18,166 nucleotides of DNA from CAVSWN01 sp046728115 (lineage in GTDB: Bacteria; Acidobacteriota; Vicinamibacteria; Vicinamibacterales; CAVVIG01): positions 1 to 18,166 of the forward strand of contig JBKPDW010000238.1 of assembly GCA_046728115.1 (NCBI GenBank). Reading direction: 5' to 3'. The notes beneath the pieces were generated by a model. The model was not told the DNA's origin. It was given only the letters and a program-made list of their open reading frames with translations, and did not search any database. Below, in pieces: positions 7,124 to 15,149 of the stretch. The translations under genes and the position numbers were made by a program. Within the stretch, counting starts at the first letter, position 1. Each line of letters opens with the position of its first letter.

Positions 7124-8932
7124 ATGGCACTGCATGTAATTGTCATCGGCGGCGGCGTCGCAGGACTGACTGCCGCGCACGAGCTCAGCGATCGTGGCGC
7201 CCGCGTCACCGTATACGAGCGGCGGCCCGATTGGGGCGGCAAGGCGCGAAGCCAGCCTGTCGCGGGTACTGCTGCCGGCGGCCGCAGACCGCTGCCGGGT
7301 GAGCATGGCTTCCGCTTTTATCCGCGCTTCTACAAGCACGTCATCGACACCATGCAGCGCATCCCGGTGAGCGGTGGCAGGTCAGTGGCCGATCGTCTCA
7401 CGCCGACCACGGAGAGTGCCGTCGCGATGGTCGACAACGACACCTGGTACCGCTTCTTCCGACGTGCGCCCCAGAGGCCCCTCGAGATTCTCGAGGCCCT
7501 CGAGCTGTTCTTCAAGACGCTCGACTTCGATGCAGCAGATTTCAAGCTGTTCGGCGCGAAGATCCTGGAGTTCTTCACGTCGTGCGATGCGCGACGCCTC
7601 CAGGCGTACGACCAGCTGTCCTGGTGGCAGTTCCTCCAGGGTGACGACTACTCTGGCAAGTTCCAGCGCCAGCTGCGTGCGATCCCGCGCACGATGGTCG
7701 CGACGGATCCGAGGCGCGGCTCGGCGTACACGATCGGCACGATCTCGATGCAGCTGATTCTCGACTATGCGTCGTCGGGCGTGACGAACGATCGCACGAT
7801 GGGCGGACCGACCACCGAGATGTGGATTGATCCGTGGATTGCCCATCTGCAATCGCGCGGCGTCGAGCTGCATGCGGGCGTCGCGGTCGACGGCGTCGAC
7901 GTCGCCGCCGGGAGAATCAGCGGCGTGCGCGTGGCTGGCAACGAGGTCTCCAAGGTTGCGGACTTCTATGTGCTGGCCGTTCCGATCGATCAAGCCATCG
8001 CGATGATCACTCCCGAGATGGGAGCGCTCGATCCCGCGCTCGAGACGCTGCGCACCCGCAACGCCGACGACCTGGTGTCGTGGATGGTCGGCGCACAATA
8101 CTTCCTCGCCGAGGACGTGCAGCTGGTGCGCGGCCACACGTTCTATCCGGATGCGCCGTGGGCGCTCACGTCGATTTCGCAGGCGCAATTCTGGACCGAA
8201 GGCGGATCGTTCCGGGATCGGTACGGCGATGGGACGGTCGGTGGCGTCATCTCCGTCGACGTGTCGGATTGGGATGCGCCCGGCACGCACGTACGCAAGA
8301 CCGCGAAGGAGTGCACGCCGGCGGAGATCCAGCAGGAAATCTGGGAGCAGCTGAAGGCAGCGCTCAACGGTCACGCGCCGGGCGATCTTGTGTTGCGCGA
8401 CGCGCAGCTGCGCTCATTTCATCTCGACGACGATCTCGACTACCAGCGCGGCACGCCGCCGACGAATCACTCGCGGCTTCTCGTCCACCCTCCTGGATCG
8501 TGGGCCATCCGCCCCGAGGCGGCAACCCGGATTCCCAACCTGGTGCTCGCCGGCGATTATGTGCGCACGAATACCAATCTCGCATCGATGGAAGGGGCGT
8601 GCGAGGCGGCGCGCCGCGCGGTCAATGCGATTCTCCAGCGCGCCGGCTCACAGGCGGCGCCAGCCACGATCTGGCCGCTCGTAGAGCCGCCGTACTTTGC
8701 TCCGTGGAAGGATCTCGATGCGCGGCTGCACGCCGAAGGCAAGGATCACGTCTTCGAACGGCTCGGTATTCGACATGCCCGCGTGGCCGCGGAGTTGCTG
8801 CGTCACTTCGAAGACGTGAGCGGCATCGCCGCGCTCGACGATTTGCTCGACCAGGTCCGCGCCTCGCAGATCATCGCAACCGTCTGCACGCGACTGGGAC
8901 TGTCGACCACTGACACGTCCCGGTCATCGTGA
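7124..8932 (+). CDS. FAD-dependent oxidoreductase, phytoene desaturase / hydroxysqualene dehydroxylase type
   Basis: The start is the ATG at 7124, backed by AGAAGGA at 7107-7113; the frame is open further upstream but without a ribosome site. The 602-aa protein has the N-terminal dinucleotide-binding fold VIVIGGGVAGLTAAHEL (residues 5-21), the acidic residue in VYERR, WGGKA near 37, and GEHGFRFYPRFY near 60. The C-terminal FAD motif PNLVLAGDYVRTNTNLASMEGA lies near 470-492, with EAARRA following. This is the amine-oxidase/carotenoid-desaturase superfamily, closest in pattern to HpnE-like hydroxysqualene dehydroxylases and phytoene desaturases, acting on isoprenoid lipids at the membrane. About 95 residues follow the FAD motif and form an extra helical C-terminal region. 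No squalene or carotenoid gene is nearby, so the substrate is open. The frame is intact throughout. Confidence 0.85.
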   Translation: MALHVIVIGGGVAGLTAAHELSDRGARVTVYERRPDWGGKARSQPVAGTAAGGRRPLPGEHGFRFYPRFYKHVIDTMQRIPVSGGRSVADRLTPTTESAVAMVDNDTWYRFFRRAPQRPLEILEALELFFKTLDFDAADFKLFGAKILEFFTSCDARRLQAYDQLSWWQFLQGDDYSGKFQRQLRAIPRTMVATDPRRGSAYTIGTISMQLILDYASSGVTNDRTMGGPTTEMWIDPWIAHLQSRGVELHAGVAVDGVDVAAGRISGVRVAGNEVSKVADFYVLAVPIDQAIAMITPEMGALDPALETLRTRNADDLVSWMVGAQYFLAEDVQLVRGHTFYPDAPWALTSISQAQFWTEGGSFRDRYGDGTVGGVISVDVSDWDAPGTHVRKTAKECTPAEIQQEIWEQLKAALNGHAPGDLVLRDAQLRSFHLDDDLDYQRGTPPTNHSRLLVHPPGSWAIRPEAATRIPNLVLAGDYVRTNTNLASMEGACEAARRAVNAILQRAGSQAAPATIWPLVEPPYFAPWKDLDARLHAEGKDHVFERLGIRHARVAAELLRHFEDVSGIAALDDLLDQVRASQIIATVCTRLGLSTTDTSRSS

Positions 8933-8975
8933 CCGCGTCATCACGACGTGAGCGTGGGGGTGGTGGGTCGCTTTG

Positions 8976-8992
8976 GGACCCCACGTGGGTCC
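8976..8992 (+). terminator. candidate hairpin terminator after the FAD oxidoreductase
   Basis: GGACCCCACGTGGGTCC is a near-perfect palindrome with one bulged C, followed by TCTTT, about 44 bp after the stop. An alternative pairing of GGGTC (8966-8970) with GACCC (8977-8981) is also possible. The T-run is short, so intrinsic termination is only likely. Confidence 0.38.
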
Positions 8993-9472
8993 TCTTTCGA
9001 CGGGGCGGGGTGTCCTTCGTCTCCTGGATGGCGTTCCGGGATGTATGAGGTTCTCATTGCGGCGGCGACCTGGATGGCGTTTCAGGAACGTGACGCGTTA
9101 CATCTCCATCCTCAGGGGACGGACCGATGAAAGAATGGCTCACGGTCAAAGAGGCGCTGCTGAGACAGTCGTCACCGTCAACCGAAGAGTTACCTGGGAC
9201 ACCTTGCCAGTAAGTGGACCGGCTGTGAAGTCCACCGTGAAATCGAACGCGATCGGCGCGCCTTTCGATTCTCGCTGCCAGGACCAGCCGCATCACCAGC
9301 AGCGCGGTATGCCAACTTCGGCATGGCATTTCTCCACTCGGCCGCCCGAGATCCCAAATCAACTGATGGATGATTATGCGAGGTCTTGCGCGATCGGGAT
9401 TGAAGCGTTCTGCAGACGCCAGCAGTGTTCCAACACTGGCGTGCGCCAGGGAAACGAATCGCTCGAACGAAC
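8993..9472. other. intergenic region with no convincing gene
   Basis: Between the convergent oxidoreductase and TIR genes I see no supported gene. A short frame at 9127 begins MKEWLTVKEALL after AGGGGA, reminiscent of an excisionase start, but it stops after 28 codons without a helix-turn-helix. A hairpin at 9416-9442 (ACGCCAGcagTGTT, CC, AACACTGGCGT; 3-base bulge) lies just past the end of the minus-strand TIR gene and could stop its transcript, though it lacks a T-run. Confidence 0.5.
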
Positions 9473-10615
9473 TTATCGCTCCAAGTCTGAACCGCCGGCC
9501 TGAGTACGGCCGGACGTCGAAGCCTTGAGACCTGCCGCTCGCGCTTCGAGCCGCCGCGCCTCTTCCTCATTGCCACGTTTTCTAAGTGTCCCGGCGAGAT
9601 TGGTCATCGCCTCGAGGGTAGCCGGGTCAGCCTCGCCCAGGACACGTTGTCGGATGTCGAGAATCCGCTCCTCGAGGGCCTGGGTGCCGGCCAGATCACC
9701 CTGACGCCACAGGCTGATCGCGAGGGCGACCATACCGTCGAGGGTCTGCAGGTCCATCTCGCCAAGGGTTCGCCTCCTGATCTCGACGACTCGCTCGAGG
9801 AGGACCTGCGCGTCGCCGAAACGTCCTTCATTCTCCAGCGTGACCGCAAGGTTGTTCATGGAGGTCAACGTATCCGGGTGCTCGCGGCCCAAGAGCCGTT
9901 CCCTCAGCTTCAGAACGTGCTCCTTCAATTCGCGGGCGCCGCCTTGGTCGCCCTTCGCCGACATGATGGTGGCGAGGTTGCTCATCGCGACCAGCGTATC
10001 CGGGTGCTCCGGACCGAGCACCCGGCGCCTGACTTCGAGCATCCGCTCGGCCAGCGCTGTCGCCGCCGCGTGATCCCCCTGGTCCGAGAGCGTCACCGCC
10101 AGATTGTTCATCGTGGTCAAAGTATCGGGGTGCTCCTCGCCCAGCAGCCGCCTACGCAGTTCGAGCACACGCTCCTGGAGCCGTCGTGCGCCCGCGAGAT
10201 CGCCCATATCGGACAACGTCACTCCGAGATTGTTCATTGCGGTCAAGGTTTCGGGGTGCTGCTCGCCAAGGACCCGACCCTCAATCTCGACGGCACGTTC
10301 CGAGAGCGATTTGGAGCGTGCATAGAAACGCTGGTCCGCCAGGTTCTTGGCCAGACTGACCATCGATGACAGCGTGTCGGGATGCTCCTCGCCGAGGGTG
10401 CGACGGCGTACCTCGTAGATGTGCTCGTGGAGTCGCTGCGCGCCTGCAATGTCGCCGCTGCGTGACAGCGTGACGGCGAGATTGTTCATCGTCGAGAGCG
10501 TCCTGGGATGTTCGTTGCCCCTGATGCGCCGACTGATTTCCACCGCCCTCTCCTGAAGCTCGCGTGCTCGTACCAGATCGCCTCGTTCTTCCAGCGCCGC
10601 GGCCAGGTTGTTCAT
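9473..10615 (-). CDS. C-terminal TPR part of the TIR-NB-ARC-TPR protein, separated by a frameshift
   Basis: As read, this is a 380-aa ORF beginning MNNLAAALEERGD. It is not an independent gene: its first residues are the middle of a TPR whose beginning lies in the upstream frame (10612-12717). It contains nine kinesin-light-chain-type tetratricopeptide repeats of 42 residues each, with consensus LGEEHPDTLTSMNNLAVTL followed by a GDxxxA turn. Each repeat is 126 bp, so the DNA is visibly periodic from about 9540 to 10870. Such super-helical arrays bind peptide or protein ligands, and in STAND proteins they serve as the sensor. The last ~20 residues (TSGRTQAGGSD) are low-complexity. No ribosome site precedes the ATG at 10615, which supports reading it as part of the larger gene. 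Confidence 0.85.
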   Translation of the reverse strand: MNNLAAALEERGDLVRARELQERAVEISRRIRGNEHPRTLSTMNNLAVTLSRSGDIAGAQRLHEHIYEVRRRTLGEEHPDTLSSMVSLAKNLADQRFYARSKSLSERAVEIEGRVLGEQHPETLTAMNNLGVTLSDMGDLAGARRLQERVLELRRRLLGEEHPDTLTTMNNLAVTLSDQGDHAAATALAERMLEVRRRVLGPEHPDTLVAMSNLATIMSAKGDQGGARELKEHVLKLRERLLGREHPDTLTSMNNLAVTLENEGRFGDAQVLLERVVEIRRRTLGEMDLQTLDGMVALAISLWRQGDLAGTQALEERILDIRQRVLGEADPATLEAMTNLAGTLRKRGNEEEARRLEARAAGLKASTSGRTQAGGSDLER

Positions 10616-12717
10616 GGACGCAACCGTATCCGGCGCCTCTGGTCCATGGTGCGCATGCGTGCGTCGAGCACCTGCTCGTTGATTCGAATCGCCTCCGTCA
10701 AGTTACCCATGTTGTGCAGCCTCATTGCCAGATTGCTCATCGTCCGAAGCGTAATCATGTCGTCGTCTCCCCTGTCGCGCCTCATGATTGCGAGCACACG
10801 CTCCTGCAACTTCAGTGCGTCGGCGTAGAGCCCCTGGTTCGAAAGTGTCGCCGCCAGGTTGTTCATCGGCATGGCAAGCGCGAAATGATCCGGACCGAAC
10901 GCCCGCGTCCAGACGTCGAGCAGGCGTTCGTTCAGCTTGCGGGCGCCAGCATCGTCGCCTTGTGCTCCGTCGAGAACCGCAGCAGCCATTGCAAGTCCAC
11001 CGCACACCAGAGATGCCGGGTTCCTGGCGGCGGCCCGTTCGAACAGCGATTCCGCGTGAGGACGACAGAGCCGCATCAGTGGCCATTCGCGAGGATCCTG
11101 ACAGCGCGGCACCGTCATGTGGGTGGCGAGTGCTTCGCCGGCGCGTTCAAGAGGCTCGTTCTCCGAGCCCGCCGGCAACGTCCTCAGGTAGTCAGCAACG
11201 AGCCGGTGCATGACGCCAAAAGACACGTTGTCGCCCGAGGTTACGAAGTGGCGGCTCCGGAGAGCGGCGCGTGCGCCCGGTCCATTCCAGTCGCCGGACA
11301 GGGCTTCCATGAACAGCTCAGGGATTGGGGCGGGAGCGAGCTGCGCGAGAAGGACGGCGAGTCGTTGTGAAGTCGGATCCAGTCGTTCGAAGGAAATGGC
11401 GAAGGTCTCCGTAATCCCATGCACCGCATCTCGCGGCACCTGGCCTCGCAACGCATCGCGCATCCGATCCAGTTCGCCTGTGGTGCCAGCCTGCTCCCGC
11501 CCTTCGATCCGTGCCAGCACAACTCGAGGAGTGACGGCGCCCAGCGCCAGCGAACGGTTCAACAGATCGAGAGCAATCGGCAGCGCACCGACCCAGTCGG
11601 TAATTCGTCCCCATGCGTCCCAGGCCACCGCGGCCGCGCCCTGAACGTTGTCCGTCAGGAGCAGAACCGCCGCGTCCCGTTCCAGCGTTTCGAGCGACAG
11701 GGTCTGGACGCCTGCTTCCGGCGCGTCCTGTCGTGACGTCGCCAGCGTCGTCACCGCACCCATCGCCGGACAAAAATCGCTCACTGCAGGTGGATCAGCC
11801 GCCGGTGAGGATTCCGGAATGTTGTCGACGATGAAGAGAGCAGGCTGACGTATCGAACGGAGCGCGCGCTCGAGCTCACCGCGAACATCCCGATTCTGTC
11901 CCCGCATGTCAGGAAGCTCAGGTGTCGTCTCGTCGAGCGCTTTGAGCACGCGCCAGAGCTCCACGTCGAACGTCGTCGATGCCGCATTGACCCAGAAGAT
12001 GCCGCCCGCATGGTGGCGCCCGTAGCGACAGACGTACTCGGTCGCCAGGCGCGTCTTGCCGTGTCCGCCGGTCGCAGAGAGACGCACGCTCGCGCTCGCA
12101 CCCCCTCTTTGGGTGATCAGCATCCGATGCATCTGGCGCAGCAAATCGGCGCGCCCAACGAACCGTGCGCCGATCGATTGCATGCCGACACCGGGGGGAA
12201 ACGAACAAGGAATGCCGTCGAGCGACTGAGGCGCCGGCAACCGCGATTCGTCGAGGAAAAGGGCCGACATTCGCCGCGCTTCCTCGACGCTCAGAAGTTG
12301 CCGAATCGAAGGAACGCCGGTTTTCAGCCGGCGGTCGACAAGCGCCTGCAAACGACTGGTGGCGTCTGCTTCGGGCCAGCTCTGGGTTGCAATGTCAGAT
12401 GGCAGTACTTCGAGCAGGCCGCTGGACCCTTCGCCCAACGCGAGGACGACATGCGAGCTGGCACCGGCGCCAGAGGCGAGCGCGAGCCGCATCTCGAGCT
12501 GGCAGAAGCGGCTCTCGACATACGACTCCGTCGCGAAAATCACGACAATCGACGCGTCGAGAATGCCGTTCAACAGATGTTCAGGAAATCGATCGCCATC
12601 GTCGATCGCCGCAGTATCGAAGAAGGCGATTGGACCCAGGTCTTCAGCAAGTGCGCGGGCCTGAGCCGCGCTTGCGGCACGCGAATACGAAATGAAGACC
12701 GGATATGGCGTCGTCAA
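10612..12717 (-). CDS. TIR-NB-ARC-TPR STAND (NLR-like) protein, N-terminal part
   Basis: The preferred start is TTG 12715-12717, giving MTTPYPVFISYSRA; the open frame extends to 12837 but that part is arginine-rich noise. Residues 6-110 are a TIR domain (PVFISYSR; SIVVIFATESYVESRFCQLEM), with Glu75 in FCQLEM at the place of the catalytic NADase glutamate. Residues ~187-510 are an NB-ARC ATPase: FVGRADLL, P-loop ATGGHGKT (215-222), Walker B LFIVDN (294-299), TTLATSR (323-329), GALPIA (377-382) and an MHD-like VMHRLV (502-507). TPRs start at ~596. The frame ends at 10612-10614 because one base is missing near 10644. Restoring one G gives RTMGPEAPDTVASMNNLA and a single protein of about 1081 aa with eleven TPRs. 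The family includes antiphage NLR-like sensors and the actinobacterial FxSxx-COOH TPR proteins. Expected role: TPR sensing triggers oligomerisation and NAD cleavage. Function is inferred from domains. Confidence 0.88.
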   Translation of the reverse strand: MTTPYPVFISYSRAASAAQARALAEDLGPIAFFDTAAIDDGDRFPEHLLNGILDASIVVIFATESYVESRFCQLEMRLALASGAGASSHVVLALGEGSSGLLEVLPSDIATQSWPEADATSRLQALVDRRLKTGVPSIRQLLSVEEARRMSALFLDESRLPAPQSLDGIPCSFPPGVGMQSIGARFVGRADLLRQMHRMLITQRGGASASVRLSATGGHGKTRLATEYVCRYGRHHAGGIFWVNAASTTFDVELWRVLKALDETTPELPDMRGQNRDVRGELERALRSIRQPALFIVDNIPESSPAADPPAVSDFCPAMGAVTTLATSRQDAPEAGVQTLSLETLERDAAVLLLTDNVQGAAAVAWDAWGRITDWVGALPIALDLLNRSLALGAVTPRVVLARIEGREQAGTTGELDRMRDALRGQVPRDAVHGITETFAISFERLDPTSQRLAVLLAQLAPAPIPELFMEALSGDWNGPGARAALRSRHFVTSGDNVSFGVMHRLVADYLRTLPAGSENEPLERAGEALATHMTVPRCQDPREWPLMRLCRPHAESLFERAAARNPASLVCGGLAMAAAVLDGAQGDDAGARKLNERLLDVWTRAFGPDHFALAMPMNNLAATLSNQGLYADALKLQERVLAIMRRDRGDDDMITLRTMSNLAMRLHNMGNLTEAIRINEQVLDARMRTMDQRRRIRLRP

Positions 12718-12722
12718 CTCTG

Positions 12723-13263
12723 TCAGCTCAAGGACGTAATGGTATAAGAATCTGATCTCCCCACGATCGGGCTGGCGACGCCGTGCTCGACGGTTGCGAC
12801 GACGGCCGCCGCGGCATCCCGTGCGATCGAGAACCACACGAGCGGCCGCGTCTCGCCGCCTAGCCCGTATGCGTCGCTGCCAGCGGCCGGCGACGGGGGG
12901 GTGACGCGCCGACCGTGGTCGACGTCTCGAGCGTGGCGCTGAGCGGCTGGACCGCGGCGAGCGGGTGAGTGATGAGCGCGTCGCGGTAGTCGCCCTTCGG
13001 CAGTCCCATCCGCTCCTGAGCTAAGGCGATGAAACGACCCCGGATTGATCGCTCGCGTTCTGTCTCGTTGAGCCATTTGAAGTTCAACGTGAGGTCACCA
13101 TTGGAAAAAACCGACAACAACGAGCGTTGACATAAGGCGGCATGCTTGAGGGTGAAAGAACCGCTCTTCGCACCCGTTCCCCAACTACTGCTTGTTCAGG
13201 AAATCAACAACGCTTCGCAACTCGAACGGCGATTCTTCGAGGAAAAAGACTATGCGCAATTCG
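12723..13263 (-). pseudogene. eroded remnant of a nuclease-like hypothetical gene
   Basis: Three minus-strand frames carry pieces of one protein. First is RIVFFLEESPFELRSVVDFLNKQ, ending at a TAG (13185-13187). Next, in another frame after a missing block, is SSSWGTGAKSGSF followed by LLSVFSNGDLTLNFKWLNETE and RFIALAQERMGLP. After a seven-G run (12895-12901) the frame changes again to AAGSDAYGLGGETRPLVWFSIARDA, with a stop at 12723-12725. The first two pieces resemble a widespread hypothetical family I associate from memory with PD-(D/E)XK-type nucleases; the segment normally linking them is absent. One more C in the G/C run would rejoin pieces two and three. The remnant ends 5 bp before the TIR start on the same strand, so the two genes may have been one operon. 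The last piece could belong to another gene. Confidence 0.5.
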
Positions 13264-13334
13264 GCTTCGCTCCGATTCGGTCCGGTTCGCTGACCGTGGC
13301 ACGAACCGGCTGTCGGACCGTGTAACGTACCAAC

Positions 13335-14018
13335 ATGCCGCTCGGATTCCTCCATGGCCTGTGGTCGAAAGGACCGATCGCCTGCCTGACGCTTCAAGCG
13401 TTACTGGCGCTCGCGACACCCGCTCGTGCGCAATATGTCCAGATCGACTCGTTCGAGGTGACGCCGTTCGTCGGCGTCAGGTTTGGAGGGACCTTCGACG
13501 TGCGGGCGGAGGAGCCATCGCATAGTCAGACCACCTGGAAAGACGCCTCGAGCTATGGTCTGTCTGCCGGTGTCCGCTTCGATGATTTCTCCATGATTGA
13601 GTTCCGATGGACGCGGTCGACTTCGACGCTGCGGTTCGACGCGCCATTAGGACCTCTGGGCGCGTCGCTCGGAGACGTCACGTTGAACCAGTTTCACGCG
13701 GACTTCACGCGTGAGTTCGTCATCCCCGAAGTAAAAGGTCTCCGATCGTTTCTGACGGGTAGCGTCGGTGCCACGCACGTTGCCGCTGCGCACGATGGTT
13801 TCACGCGCTTCTCGTTCGGTTTCGGCGCCGGATTAAAAGAATTCCTGGGCTCGAGGTTCGCGATACGGGCCGAGGCGAGATGGTTGCCAATCCTGATTGA
13901 TCCAGAAGTTGGCGCATGGGCGTGTGGCACGGTCGGAGTCGGCGGCTGTCTCGTGGTCCTGACTGGGCCACTGACGCAACAGTTCGAACTCAGCGTCGGG
14001 CCGGTTGTGCGCTTCTGA
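13335..14018 (+). CDS. outer-membrane beta-barrel protein
   Basis: This 227-aa protein has a signal peptide (residues 1-32: basic start, then ACLTLQALLALATPARA, cut before QYVQID). The mature part begins EVTPFVGVRFGGTFDVR, typical of small OmpA-like or OmpW-like 8-stranded barrels. Alternating hydrophobic strands follow (YGLSAGVRFDDF, MIEFRWTRSTSTL, FLTGSVGATHVAA, FSFGFGAGLKEFL, FAIRAEARWLPIL). It ends FELSVGPVVRF, with the C-terminal Phe recognised by the BAM machinery. Two Cys near the end (WACGTVGVGGCLV) may form a loop disulfide. No Shine-Dalgarno is seen before the ATG. It is transcribed away from the nuclease remnant; no partner gene is obvious. Specific role unknown; class call is good. 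Confidence 0.8.
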   Translation: MPLGFLHGLWSKGPIACLTLQALLALATPARAQYVQIDSFEVTPFVGVRFGGTFDVRAEEPSHSQTTWKDASSYGLSAGVRFDDFSMIEFRWTRSTSTLRFDAPLGPLGASLGDVTLNQFHADFTREFVIPEVKGLRSFLTGSVGATHVAAAHDGFTRFSFGFGAGLKEFLGSRFAIRAEARWLPILIDPEVGAWACGTVGVGGCLVVLTGPLTQQFELSVGPVVRF

Positions 14019-14312
14019 CGAACGGAGTGTGGGCCCGGCGGACCCGGTTCACGGTAGCGATGTGGCCTTCGGAGGCCAGTCGGGCAAAAGCCGTGTCTAC
14101 AGTGGGAGTCGCGCAAGCGTTGTCCGTCCCCGCTGTTCTGGCAGCGTATCCGTGAGATAGGCGGCAAAGACGCCGGTCGGTAAACACTGCGGCGTCCAGG
14201 AGTAATCCCGTTTCCGGTCCCGGTCAACGGTGTATAGTCACTCTACCTTTCCTGAGCCATCCACGGCCTATGGGTTCCTCGCTGAAGGCACGTTGCCTAC
14301 GAGGAGTCGCCG
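14019..14312. other. intergenic region before the leader ORF
   Basis: There is no convincing gene. A minus-strand frame (13990-14187) contains VDTAFARLASEGHIATVNRVRR, loosely like the winged helix of AbiEi/DUF6088-type antitoxins, but it is short and lacks the rest of the domain. A weak promoter is possible: TTTCCG (14211-14216), a 16-bp spacer and TATAGT (14233-14238), pointing at the leader ORF and 131-aa gene. Confidence 0.35.
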
Positions 14313-14390
14313 ATGGCCCCGCGAGCGCAGCGAAGCTGGTTGCGGAGGGTGTCACCAAACGCACGAAAAACAACAATGGAGGGCTCATGA
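14313..14390 (+). CDS. 25-codon putative leader peptide
   Basis: The ATG at 14313 is preceded by GAGGAG at 14301-14306, a strong ribosome site at 6-base spacing. The 25-residue peptide (MAPRAQRSWLRRV…TTMEGS) is very basic (six Arg, one Lys). Its TGA stop (14388-14390) overlaps the ATG (14387) of the next gene as ATGA. The arrangement suggests translational coupling or a leader that feeds ribosomes to the 131-aa gene, whose own ribosome site is tightly spaced. It may instead be chance; no homologue is known to me. Confidence 0.42.
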   Translation: MAPRAQRSWLRRVSPNARKTTMEGS

Positions 14391-14782
14391 CGCGGATTCT
14401 GCTGCTGGGCTACCTTCCGGAGACTGTGGATTTTTCTGACCCTGCTTTGCCACCAGGCATGACGGTTGAGAAGGTGCACGCCGGCATCGCGGTTGCGCTG
14501 AAGCAGTTCGCTGAACGCGGATGGGAGTCCGACGTTTGTTTCATCCGGCCTGATGAAACCGCTGGGCCGACCGTGGAGCGTCAGTTAGGTTCGACGCGCT
14601 ACGAATGTGTTGTCATCGGAACCGGCGTCCGCTTGCCGCCCCGGGGCCTTGCATTATTCGAAGCTGTCATCAACTCGGTTCGTAAGGCTGCCCCAGGCGC
14701 GGCGATTGCCTTCAATACGCGGCCGGATGATAGCGCCGATGCTGCCGCCCGCGGCTTGGCGCTTGGACGCCGCGCCGTATAG
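14387..14782 (+). CDS. conserved protein of unknown function, 131 aa
   Basis: The start at 14387 is preceded by GGAGGG at 14378-14383, only three bases from the ATG, and gives MTRILLLGYLPETVDFSDPA. The rest includes GMTVEKVHAGIAVALKQFAERGW, DVCFIRPDETAGPTVERQL, YECVVIGTGVRLPP and FNTRPDDSADAAARG. The pattern recalls small conserved bacterial proteins with a flavodoxin-like or Rossmann-type alternating fold (RILLLGY; CVVIGTGVRL). There is no signal peptide or membrane helix, so it is probably cytoplasmic. Function is not known. The last residues (LALGRRAV) look unlike a conserved end and could reflect a late frame change. The frame is also open upstream to 14270, but that part has no conserved look. 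Confidence 0.72.
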   Translation: MTRILLLGYLPETVDFSDPALPPGMTVEKVHAGIAVALKQFAERGWESDVCFIRPDETAGPTVERQLGSTRYECVVIGTGVRLPPRGLALFEAVINSVRKAAPGAAIAFNTRPDDSADAAARGLALGRRAV

Positions 14783-14794
14783 TCCCCCAACAAA

Positions 14795-14841
14795 ACCAAG
14801 TCGGGGCCCAGTTGTGGACCAAGCAGAAGCCCCGGTCTGGT
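14795..14841. repeat. imperfect inverted repeat downstream of the 131-aa gene
   Basis: ACCAAGTCGGGGC (14795-14807) and GCCCCGGTCTGGT (14829-14841) pair at 10 of 13 positions around a 21-base loop, 13 bp after the stop. It could act as a weak terminator. No T-run is present. The remaining bases to about 15010 hold nothing I can identify. Confidence 0.3.
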
Positions 14842-15149
14842 CAAGCGGCCTGTTCTGGCTGCCTGGCCCTTCTTGATCTCGGTCGTGATTGTTCCGTGCC
14901 GGTCTCGATGGCGACATCGAACTCGTAACAGCCGGACGCGGAGTAGTAAGCGAGCCGCTCTGGCACGACTTTACACCTCAGTAGCGTAGTCGCCTAGCTG
15001 CCCGTGGTACACGTCGCGTTTTTCAAACGAACGACTCCGTGACGACGAGTCCAGCGAACGGAGCAGAGGATCTCATTGAATTGCGTGATGGTCCCCAACG
15101 TGCCGTCGTGTCATAGATGAAGGTCCAGAGGGTGCTCAGCAACGCGCCG

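Noticed and set aside
9127..9213. short ORF starting MKEWLTVKEALL, excisionase-like
   Set aside because: It stops after 28 codons and lacks the helix-turn-helix that should follow; no neighbouring frame restores it.
8973..9503. 176-codon plus-strand ORF between convergent genes
   Set aside because: It has no recognisable motif, no ribosome site, overlaps the end of the TIR gene, and its composition is not protein-like.
9540..10870. regular 126-bp periodicity that could be taken for a tandem or CRISPR-like array
   Set aside because: The period is exactly 42 codons and encodes TPR repeats with diverged, coding-type variation; there are no short identical repeats with unique spacers.
9647..11370. 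long plus-strand ORFs of 240-270 codons opposite the TIR gene
   Set aside because: They are shadows of the TPR/NB-ARC coding strand, with repetitive antisense composition and no ribosome sites.
13142..13525. 127-codon plus-strand ORF opposite the nuclease remnant
   Set aside because: It is Arg-rich, overlaps both the remnant and the outer-membrane protein start in other frames, and has no motif.
13990..14187. minus-strand ORF with an AbiEi/DUF6088-like winged-helix stretch
   Set aside because: Only about 22 residues look similar, there is no toxin partner, and part overlaps the outer-membrane protein gene.
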